Of a DNA stretch of 64,000 nucleotides, positions 57,147 through 63,539 are shown piece after piece (position 1 is the first letter of the stretch; each line of letters opens with the position of its first letter). The notes below the pieces were generated by a model. It searched no databases and was not told where the DNA came from. It was given only the letters and a program-made list of their open reading frames with translations. This DNA comes from JAICJC01 sp963709425. Lineage in GTDB: Bacteria; Actinomycetota; Thermoleophilia; Gaiellales; JAICJC01. The stretch spans positions 62,001 to 126,000 of the forward strand of contig CAVPWG010000001.1 in NCBI GenBank assembly GCA_963709425.1. Direction: 5' to 3'. Both the position numbers and the translations under genes were made by a program.

Positions 57147-58048
57147 GAGATCCCCCAGGAGTCGAGCGACTCGACGAACTCGTGGATGCGGAGGTTCACG
57201 AACACCGGATCGCGGGCCTGCGGGCAGTGGCCGCCGCCGGCAATCGTGACGAGCGATCCGCCGGTCAGGCGCGCCAGCTCGACGCCGGCGGCGTACGGCG
57301 CGATGGCGTCCTCGTCACCGTGGATCACGAGCACCGGGCAGGTGATCTCGGCAGCCGTCCCGACGGTCCGGTCGCCGAGCCCGGCTCCGTCCTCTGACGC
57401 CAGGAGGCAGTCCGCCCCGCATTCGAGCCCCCACCCCACGCAGTCCTCGATCTGCTTGGTCGAGTGCGGCTCGGAGAAGACCTGAGAGAAGAAGAACTCC
57501 AGGAAGTCCGGGAAGTCGCGCCGCCAGTAGTGAGCGTTGTGTTTGGCCCACGGCTCGGCGTCGTCGCGCTCGTCGTGGAAGTGCTCGAATGCTCTCGCCC
57601 GCTCGGGCGGAAACGGCGAGAGCGCGACCGCGGGCCCGATCAGCACCATCCCCGCGACCCGATCGGGGTGCCGTGTCGCGAGGATCAGACCGCGCTGGGC
57701 TCCCAGCGACAGCCCGACGACGACGGCACGGTCGGTGCCGGTCGCGTCGAGTACCGCGAGCGCATCGTCGGCGAACTCGGCCTCGGCATACGCAGCCGGG
57801 TCGACGGGGCGGCCGGACGAGCCGTTGCCGCGCGGGTCGAACACGATCACGCGGTGGCGGCGGGCGAGATAGGGGATCTGGGCCTTCCAGCACCGCGAGT
57901 GGACGATCGACCAGGTCGGCAGGAAGAGGATGGCGCGATCGCCGTCGCCATAGCGCTCCCAGTGGACGCGGACCTCGCCCCGGTGGAGGTCGCCCGAGTC
58001 GTCGGGGTACCGGGCCCGCGTCTGCTCCCGGACGGGTGTCGCCGTCAC
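57143..58048 (-). CDS. Alpha/beta hydrolase
   Basis: 301 residues with a complete triad layout: nucleophile elbow VVVGLSLGAQ, Asp in VIHGDEDAIAPY, His in GGGHCPQARDPV; oxyanion region in FDPRGNGSSGRP. It begins with EQTRARYPD...RVHWERYG, the same N-terminus as the fused paralogue downstream, and much of the rest aligns too, so the two arose by tandem duplication. The GTG at 58048 overlaps the tetR stop as GTGA. Confidence 0.9.
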   Translation of the reverse strand: MTATPVREQTRARYPDDSGDLHRGEVRVHWERYGDGDRAILFLPTWSIVHSRCWKAQIPYLARRHRVIVFDPRGNGSSGRPVDPAAYAEAEFADDALAVLDATGTDRAVVVGLSLGAQRGLILATRHPDRVAGMVLIGPAVALSPFPPERARAFEHFHDERDDAEPWAKHNAHYWRRDFPDFLEFFFSQVFSEPHSTKQIEDCVGWGLECGADCLLASEDGAGLGDRTVGTAAEITCPVLVIHGDEDAIAPYAAGVELARLTGGSLVTIAGGGHCPQARDPVFVNLRIHEFVESLDSWGIS

Positions 58049-58623
58049 GGCGCGGGCTCCATCCCGCGGAGCGCGCCCTCGAACCACGCCAGCAGCTCGG
58101 CGTGGCCGGTGTCAACCCCGACCAGGCGCTCGTTGAACATGCCGATCGTGAAGGTCATGACCAGCGTCACGAGCGCCGGGACGGCAGCATCGCTCACACC
58201 GTATTTCTGCGCCGCCCCCGTGAACGCGTCGGACAGGACCGAGCGCCACGTGGCGTGCACCGTCCGAAACCGGCGCGCGAGCTCCGTGTCGTTCATGGCA
58301 GCGACCTGGAGCTCGGCCCAGATCTTGGGGTACCCGGCGGCCAGGTCCTCGTCCATGAATCCCATCGCGGTGCGCCACTTGTCGCGGAACGGCACCTCCG
58401 CTGCGTACATCGCGCGCTGCCGCTCGGCGAGGCGGTCGGTGAAGCGCTCGAACACGGCCAGCATCAGGTTCTCGACGGTGCCGAAGTAGTAGTGCACGAG
58501 GCCGTGGTTGAGCCCGGCCTCGCGGGCCAGGCGACGGGTGGAGATCCCCCGCTGTCCTTCCTCGATCAGGATCCGTTCCGCGGCGTCGAGGAACGCCGTG
58601 CGAATGTCGGGCTTCGTCGTCAT
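58045..58623 (-). CDS. TetR-family transcriptional regulator
   Basis: 192 residues. The N-terminal helix-turn-helix is ISTRRLAREAGLNHGLVHYYFGTVENLM; the C-terminal ligand domain is of the usual size. It heads a seven-gene cluster and lies immediately downstream of palindromes overlapping its own promoter, so autorepression of the whole operon is likely. Ligand unknown. Confidence 0.93.
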   Translation of the reverse strand: MTTKPDIRTAFLDAAERILIEEGQRGISTRRLAREAGLNHGLVHYYFGTVENLMLAVFERFTDRLAERQRAMYAAEVPFRDKWRTAMGFMDEDLAAGYPKIWAELQVAAMNDTELARRFRTVHATWRSVLSDAFTGAAQKYGVSDAAVPALVTLVMTFTIGMFNERLVGVDTGHAELLAWFEGALRGMEPAP

Positions 58624-58658
58624 GGTTTAGGCGAATGACTTAGTCGTATGACTAAACC
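58624..58658. promoter_or_regulatory. TetR-type operator (nested palindromes)
   Basis: The core TTAGTC-GTAT-GACTAA (58640-58655) is a perfect 6-bp inverted repeat with a 4-base spacer. Outer arms GGTTTAG (58624-58630) and CTAAACC (58652-58658) form a second inverted repeat. On the minus strand two direct copies of GTCATNCGNCTAA stand side by side, suggesting binding of two dimers. It covers the -10 of the tetR promoter. Confidence 0.8.
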
Positions 58659-58679
58659 ACAGCAGCACATCCGTGTCAA
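58651..58679 (-). promoter_or_regulatory. Promoter of the tetR operon
   Basis: Read on the minus strand, a perfect TTGACA (58674-58679) and TTTAGT (58651-58656) are 17 bases apart. The -10 is inside the operator. Start near 58644 gives a leader of about 20 bases; no Shine-Dalgarno sequence precedes the tetR ATG. Confidence 0.75.
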
Positions 58680-58688
58680 GCTCGTCGT

Positions 58689-59303
58689 ATGGACGACCTC
58701 CTCGCCGAGCTCGGCCGTCTCCACATCGGCGCGACGTTCAACCAGTACGCGGACGCGGGGCCGGACGACGTTCCCAGAGCGGCCGAGCTCCGGCTCGCAA
58801 ACCTGCGCGCCTACCTGGCGGAGCGGGTGGCGGCAGACGTCGTCTGCCTGGGAGAGGCGGGCGGATACCAGGGCATGCGCTGGTCGGGAATCGCGTTCAC
58901 GTCGGAGCGCGACCTCGGCCGCTGGGGGGCGCCGTACACGGCCACCTGCGCGGCCCGCCGATGGAGCGAGCCCTCGGGCACGATCGTCCACAAGGTGCTC
59001 GAGGAGCTCGGCGCGGAGCGGCGGGTGATCCTGTGGAACACGGTGCCGACACATCCGCACCGGCCCGGCGAGCCGCTGTCCAACCGGCGGCCGACGACCG
59101 CCGAGATCGCAGCCGGCGCGCCGATCGCCCTGCGCCTCATCGACCTCGTCCGTCCACGCACCGTGGTTGCCGTGGGCAGGATCGCCGAATCGATCCTGCC
59201 GCCCGGAACGGCCTATGTGCGCCACCCCGCGAACGCCGGCGGCCCGGCCTTCCGGGAGGGCATGGCGGCTATCCTCGGCGCGCCGTCACGAGCGCCCACC
59301 TGA
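58689..59303 (+). CDS. Uracil-DNA glycosylase-family protein
   Basis: 204 residues of the UDG superfamily. Motif 1 region GEAGGYQGMRWSGIAFTSE, a conserved WNTVPTHPHRPGEPLSNRRPT stretch, VAVGRIAE and the motif 2-like YVRHPANAGGPAF are seen. It resembles the single-domain UDG-like group rather than Ung. Probably removes uracil or another damaged base; the exact class is not clear. Divergent from tetR, with the operator within 70 bases of its ATG; its 3' end overlaps the methyltransferase gene by 35 bases on the other strand. Confidence 0.75.
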   Translation: MDDLLAELGRLHIGATFNQYADAGPDDVPRAAELRLANLRAYLAERVAADVVCLGEAGGYQGMRWSGIAFTSERDLGRWGAPYTATCAARRWSEPSGTIVHKVLEELGAERRVILWNTVPTHPHRPGEPLSNRRPTTAEIAAGAPIALRLIDLVRPRTVVAVGRIAESILPPGTAYVRHPANAGGPAFREGMAAILGAPSRAPT

Positions 59304-60012
59304 GCGTGTAGCTGAACCGCTCCATTCCGGCTGCGACGTCGGCGTCGAGACGCGCCAGGCCCGCCTCGTATTCGTCGGCGTCCAGCAGCTGGAGCGTCGA
59401 GATGTACCGGCCCCGGACACGCTCGAGGACATCCGCGCCGGCCACGGCCACGTCCTGGTCGAACCGTTCGATCGCCGCGCCGGCGAAGCCGGCCGACGCG
59501 AGATCGGCGCACAGAGCGCCCGGATCGGGAAAGCGTGCCAGGTCGATCGCGGGGATCGACGGGAAGTACGGATTCAGGAAGAACTCGCGGAAGTGCTCCG
59601 GCGCGAACGTGCCGGCGACGAGCCGGCCGCCGGGTGACAGCACGCGGGCCAGCTCGGCGACGGCCGCAGGCAGGTCGTCGACGAGGTGGAGCACCAGGTG
59701 CGAGTGGGCGCCGTCGAACCACCGGTCCCGAAACGGCAGCTGCTCGGCGTCTGCCCGGCGCCACCCCACACCCCGCCCCCCGGGCCGGCGTTTGGCCTCG
59801 CGGAGCATCTCCGCCGATCGGTCGACGCCCCACACGCGCGCGCCGAGCCGGTCAGCGGCGAGCACCGCGAACCGGCCGGTGCCGCAGCCGACGTCGACCA
59901 GCCGGGTCGTACCGGCGAGGGGCGCCAGCTCGCGCTCCGCGAGCTGGTTCCATCCGTCCCCCGCCGGGCGCAGGCGGTCGTACTCCGGGGCCAACGCGTC
60001 GAAGTGGGTCAC
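59269..60012 (-). CDS. Class I SAM-dependent methyltransferase
   Basis: 247 residues, UbiE/Methyltransf_11 type. SAM loop LVDVGCGTGRFAVLAADRLG, acidic end of strand 2 WGVDRSAEML, motif II-like RADAEQLPFRDRWFDG and LVLHLVDDLPAAVAELARVLSPGGRLV. Substrate unknown. The GTG at 60012 overlaps the RNase Z stop as GTGA. Confidence 0.9.
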   Translation of the reverse strand: MTHFDALAPEYDRLRPAGDGWNQLAERELAPLAGTTRLVDVGCGTGRFAVLAADRLGARVWGVDRSAEMLREAKRRPGGRGVGWRRADAEQLPFRDRWFDGAHSHLVLHLVDDLPAAVAELARVLSPGGRLVAGTFAPEHFREFFLNPYFPSIPAIDLARFPDPGALCADLASAGFAGAAIERFDQDVAVAGADVLERVRGRYISTLQLLDADEYEAGLARLDADVAAGMERFSYTLRWALVTARRG

Positions 60013-60950
60013 GCAGCCTTCACCAGGTGCGGGTCGCCGCGCTCGGCGAGCGGCACCTCGATCGAGTCGAAGTCGCGTGGGAGGACGGCCCCCGGGAACT
60101 GCGACCGCGCCTCGGCCAGGATCTCGCGACCGGGGTGCCGGGTCGAGATGTGCGTGAGCGCAAGCAGGCGCACACCGGCCTCCTGCGCCAGCCGGCCGGC
60201 CTGGAGCGCCGTGGTGTGCCCGGTCTCGGCCGCCCGCTCGGCCTCCTCCTCGAGGAACGTCGCCTCGTGCACCAGCACGTCCGCCCCCACACACGCCTGG
60301 AAGAGTTCCTTGCACGGGCGGGTATCCCCGGAGAAGACGAGTGTTCGCCCGGGGCGCGGCTCCCCCACGACCGCGTCGGGCCGCACCGTCACGCCCGTCT
60401 CGAGGGTCACGGCCTCGCCGTGCTGGAGCAGCCCGAACATCGGCCCCTCGGGCACGCCGAGCTCGCGAGCGGCACCGGTGTCGAACCGTCCGGGGCGCTC
60501 GTCCTCCACGAGGGCGTAGCCCACGCTCGGGACATGGTGGTCGGTCGCGAACGCGTGCACGCGATAGCCGTCCCGCTCGACGGCGTCGCCGGGGGCCAGC
60601 TGGTGCACGTCCACTTTGTAGGTCAGGCGCCCGATGACCGGCCGCAGCGTCGCCATCAGCTCGGCCAGCCCCGCCGGGCCGTAGAGCTGGAGCGGTGCCT
60701 CACGTGCACGCAGCGCAAACGTCTTCAGCATCCCCGGTAGGCCCAGGACGTGATCGGCATGGCCGTGGGTGATGAGGACGTCGTCGACGTCCACCAGGCC
60801 GACGCCGGAGCGGAGAAGCTGGCGCTGCGTGCCCTCGCCGCAGTCGACCAGTATGCGGTCGCCGCCGCGCCGGACGAGATGTCCGGGAGCGCCGCGCTGG
60901 GCGCTCGGCGCCGCGCCGGCCGTGCCGAGGAAGAGCACGCTCAGGTCCAC
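60009..60950 (-). CDS. rnz: Ribonuclease Z
   Basis: Metallo-beta-lactamase-fold tRNA 3' processing endonuclease of 313 residues. The zinc motif HGHADH and LFLGTAGAAPSAQRGAPGHLV at the N-terminus are typical; downstream ligands are in VFSGDTRPC and LTHISTRH. The GTG start is at 60950. Read with the following methyltransferase. Confidence 0.95.
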   Translation of the reverse strand: MDLSVLFLGTAGAAPSAQRGAPGHLVRRGGDRILVDCGEGTQRQLLRSGVGLVDVDDVLITHGHADHVLGLPGMLKTFALRAREAPLQLYGPAGLAELMATLRPVIGRLTYKVDVHQLAPGDAVERDGYRVHAFATDHHVPSVGYALVEDERPGRFDTGAARELGVPEGPMFGLLQHGEAVTLETGVTVRPDAVVGEPRPGRTLVFSGDTRPCKELFQACVGADVLVHEATFLEEEAERAAETGHTTALQAGRLAQEAGVRLLALTHISTRHPGREILAEARSQFPGAVLPRDFDSIEVPLAERGDPHLVKAA

Positions 60951-60980
60951 CGGGCGATTGTACGGGCCGGCGGCCGGCGC

Positions 60981-61217
60981 TCAGGCGATGCGCGGCGGGA
61001 TCTCGACGACGCCCGACACCAGGTCGCGCTCGGCCAGGACGGCCCGCGCGCGGCGGAGGAAGATGTCGAGTTGCAGCACGCGACCGTCGTCGCCCGACGT
61101 CACCAACCGGAGCGCCGGCGCCGGCGGCCGATCGTCATCGACCGCGCGGCGCTCGTCGAGGTACACGACGGAGGCGTCATGCGCCGGGAGGAGACGCAGA
61201 TGCCGGACGGCACTCAC
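60981..61217 (-). CDS. Small unknown protein coupled to the LysM gene
   Basis: 78 codons from GTG 61217 to 60981. The product (SAVRHLRLLPAHDASVVYLDERRA..., ending VVEIPPRIA) matches no family I recognise; no signal peptide, TM segment or Cys. Support: its GTG overlaps the LysM stop as GTGA, and the frame ends just 30 bases before rnz. It would share the LexA-controlled promoter. Confidence 0.5.
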   Translation of the reverse strand: MSAVRHLRLLPAHDASVVYLDERRAVDDDRPPAPALRLVTSGDDGRVLQLDIFLRRARAVLAERDLVSGVVEIPPRIA

Positions 61218-61480
61218 GGAAGCACCAACTTCTCGCCCGCGACGATCTGGGACCCGGGGATGTCGTTCGCGACGCGGATGCGGTACACCGCCTCGCGGGG
61301 GTCGTCGCCGGGGTAGGCCCGCTCGGCGATGCCCCAGAGCGTCTCGCCCGCATGCACCCTGTGGTGGCGCGGCGGAGATGCGCCGCGAGACGGAATGGCT
61401 TCGCCGAGCAGGAACGCTGCGGCGCAGGCCAGGGCCGCGATCGCGGTGATGAAGCGGCGTGTAGACGGCGGAGCGAACAT
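61214..61480 (-). CDS. LysM membrane protein, probable SOS cell-division inhibitor (YneA-like)
   Basis: 88 residues: short N-terminus, one TM/signal segment (about 10-28, FITAIAALACAAAFLLGEAI) and a single LysM peptidoglycan-binding domain (about 40-87, HRVHAGETLWGIAERAYPGDDP...VAGEKLVLP). ATG 61480 was chosen because the promoter and two LexA boxes lie directly against it; the longer upstream frame would run through them. Single-TM LysM proteins under LexA control (YneA of Bacillus, ChiZ/Rv2719c of mycobacteria) delay division during DNA damage. No lexA gene is seen here. Confidence 0.8.
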   Translation of the reverse strand: MFAPPSTRRFITAIAALACAAAFLLGEAIPSRGASPPRHHRVHAGETLWGIAERAYPGDDPREAVYRIRVANDIPGSQIVAGEKLVLP

Positions 61481-61511
61481 GTGTTCGGATACGGTAGCGA
61501 ACACATGTTCG
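61474..61511. promoter_or_regulatory. Two LexA (SOS) boxes
   Basis: CGAAC-ATGT-GTTCG (61474-61487) and CGAAC-ACAT-GTTCG (61498-61511) are both perfect consensus boxes with centres 24 bases apart. One lies exactly in the spacer of the promoter, the other covers the transcription start and the ATG of the LysM gene. Confidence 0.92.
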
Positions 61512-61519
61512 GTTGTCAA
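61491..61519 (-). promoter_or_regulatory. Promoter of the LysM gene
   Basis: Read on the minus strand, a perfect TTGACA (61514-61519) and TACCGT (61491-61496) are 17 bases apart. Transcription would start about 4 bases before the ATG, an almost leaderless mRNA. Confidence 0.75.
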
Positions 61520-61538
61520 GCCGCGTACGCTCCGGACC

Positions 61539-62372
61539 GTGGAGCTCGCCTTCGCACACAGATCACTGGCTCTCGGAGGGCCGCCCCGGATCATGGCGAT
61601 CGTGAACGTGACCCCGGACTCCTTCTACGATCGCGGGCTCACCGCCGACCCGCGAGCCGCGGTTGGGCACGCACTCGAGCGGGTCGCCGCGGGCGCCGAT
61701 CTGCTCGACATCGGCGGCATGACGGCCCAGCCGAGCGAGCCCATCTCGGTCGGCGCCGAGATCGACCGGGTCGTGCCGGTCGTGCGCGAGCTGCGCGGCC
61801 GGGTCGAGGTGCCCATCGCGGTCGACACCTACCGGGCCGAGGTCGCGGCCGCCGCGCTGGCCGCCGGCGCCGATCTCGTGAACGACCACACGGGGCTGTC
61901 TGACCCGGAGCTCTTGGGGGTCGTCGCGACACACGGCGCCGGGGTCGTGCTCACCCACCTCGGAATCGCGCCGAAGCAGGAGCGGGACGGCCGGTACTCG
62001 ATCCCGTTCGAGCAGGTCGCCGCGACGCTCCAGGAGCTCGCCGGGCGGGCCCTCGCCGCCGGCGTGCGGCGCGACTCGATCGTCGTCGACCCCGGCCTCG
62101 GCTTCGGGAAGGACACGGACACGGACCTCGAGGCGCTCCGCCGCCTGCCGGAACTGCGCACGCTCGGCTACCCGGTGCTGCTCGCGCCCTCGCACAAGGA
62201 GGTGACGGCCGAGCCGCTCGGACTGCCCGAGCACGCGCTCGAGGGCACCGCCGCCGTCGTCGCCGTCGCGGCGTACCTCGGCGTCGACATCCTGCGCGTC
62301 CACGACCTCCCGTTCATGGCGCATGTGGCCCGGATGGCGTCGCTCCTCCGGGACGGAGGACGAGATGATTGA
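61539..62372 (+). CDS. Dihydropteroate synthase-like (pterin-binding) protein, diverged
   Basis: 277 residues from GTG 61539. The fold is clearly DHPS: MAIVNVTPDSFYDRG, DLLDIGG, VDTYRAEVA, VNDHTGLSDPELL, VVDPGLGFGK and GTAAVVAVAAYLGVDILRVHD. But loop 2, normally GGESTRPG, reads GGMTAQPS; the MHM segment is THL; and the SRK motif is SHK. These residues hold pABA and pyrophosphate, so classical folate synthesis activity is doubtful. No folate genes (folB, folK, folE) are adjacent. The start is divergent from the LysM gene and close to the LexA boxes. Confidence 0.75.
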   Translation: MELAFAHRSLALGGPPRIMAIVNVTPDSFYDRGLTADPRAAVGHALERVAAGADLLDIGGMTAQPSEPISVGAEIDRVVPVVRELRGRVEVPIAVDTYRAEVAAAALAAGADLVNDHTGLSDPELLGVVATHGAGVVLTHLGIAPKQERDGRYSIPFEQVAATLQELAGRALAAGVRRDSIVVDPGLGFGKDTDTDLEALRRLPELRTLGYPVLLAPSHKEVTAEPLGLPEHALEGTAAVVAVAAYLGVDILRVHDLPFMAHVARMASLLRDGGRDD

Positions 62373-62402
62373 CAGGACATCACCGAGTCATCGGTCAGTC
62401 GT

Positions 62403-63539
62403 CTAGACCGGCACTGAGAGATCCTGGTCGAAGAACGACGGCAGGAACTGCCCGTCGCGGTAGATCGGCTCGCCGTCGGCCTGGATCTCGGCACCGGCCC
62501 GCAGGTCGCACACCATGTCCCAGTGGAGCCCGGACACGTTGGTGCTGCCCGTGTCGGGGTAGCCCGCGCCGAGCGCCATGTGGCACGTCCCGCCGATCTT
62601 CTCGTCGAACAGGATCTGGCGCGTGAACTCCTTCACCGCGTAGTTCGTGCCGATCGCAAACTCCCCGAGCACGGTCGCGCCGTCGTCCATCGCCAGCATC
62701 TGCTGCAGGTAGTCCGCGCCGCTTGCGGCCTCGCTCTTCACGACCCGGCCGTCCTCGAACCGAAGGCGCACGTCCTCGACCTCGCGTCCGCCCATGACGG
62801 CGGGGAAGCTGAATCGCACGTCGCCGTTCGTGGCCGTCTCGACGGGGCCGGTGAACACCTCGCCGTCGGGGAAGTTGCGATCGCCCTTGGCGGCGATCCA
62901 CGTGCGCCCCTCGACGCCCACGGTCAGATCGGTGCCGTCGGAGAGCACCCTGAGCTCCCGCACCTCGGACAGCCGCTCGGCAAGCTTCGTGAGACGGGCG
63001 GCGTACGTTCGCCACGCGCCTACCGGGTCGGCCGTGTCGAGCCACCCGGCCCGGAAAACGAAGTCCGCGTAGGCGTCGAGCGACATCCCGGCGTCCTGTG
63101 CGAACGCCTCACACGGAACCGCCGTTACGCACCAGCGCAGCTCCCCGGACGCCGAGCGCTGCATGAACTGCGACATGAGCGGCTGTGCCGCTCGCGATCG
63201 GCGCGCGATCTTGGACGGGTCGATGGCGGTGAGCTCGCGGGTGTTCCACGCCGCGTGCACCGAGATCCTCGCGTCGACCGAGCCCATCTCCTCGAGCGCC
63301 CACGGCGGCAGGTGGTCGAGCTGCTCGTCGCTCGCCCGGGCCAGGTAGGCCTCGTCCGTCCCCTGAACAGAGGCCCGCACGCGTGCGACGGCGCCGACGC
63401 GGGTCGCCGCCCGGACGAGCTCGACGATCAGCTCCTCGGCCATCGCCGGCCCCTGGATCAGCACGACGTCGCCCTCCCCCAGCTCGAGCGAGAAGTTGAC
63501 GACGACGTCGGCCAGCCGCTGGATCCGCGGATCGCTCAC
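62403..63539 (-). CDS. M29-family aminopeptidase
   Basis: 378 residues, thermophilic aminopeptidase T/AmpS family, two-metal enzyme. Family segments: FPDGEVFTGPVETATNGDVRFS (Glu ligand), GEFAIGTN, LFDEKIGGTCHMALG (Glu/His ligands) and NVSGLHWDMVCDLR (His, Asp ligands). The GTG at 63539 overlaps the stop of the upstream paralogue as GTGA. Convergent with the DHPS-like gene, 30 bases between stops. Confidence 0.93.
   Translation of the reverse strand: MSDPRIQRLADVVVNFSLELGEGDVVLIQGPAMAEELIVELVRAATRVGAVARVRASVQGTDEAYLARASDEQLDHLPPWALEEMGSVDARISVHAAWNTRELTAIDPSKIARRSRAAQPLMSQFMQRSASGELRWCVTAVPCEAFAQDAGMSLDAYADFVFRAGWLDTADPVGAWRTYAARLTKLAERLSEVRELRVLSDGTDLTVGVEGRTWIAAKGDRNFPDGEVFTGPVETATNGDVRFSFPAVMGGREVEDVRLRFEDGRVVKSEAASGADYLQQMLAMDDGATVLGEFAIGTNYAVKEFTRQILFDEKIGGTCHMALGAGYPDTGSTNVSGLHWDMVCDLRAGAEIQADGEPIYRDGQFLPSFFDQDLSVPV

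Noticed and set aside
60981..61559. 192-codon version of the small unknown gene
   Set aside because: The upstream two thirds overlap the LysM gene, its promoter and both LexA boxes in another frame.
62373..62402. ACCGA/TCGGT hairpin between the DHPS-like and M29 genes as terminator
   Set aside because: Five base pairs without a T tract; position between convergent stops is the only support.
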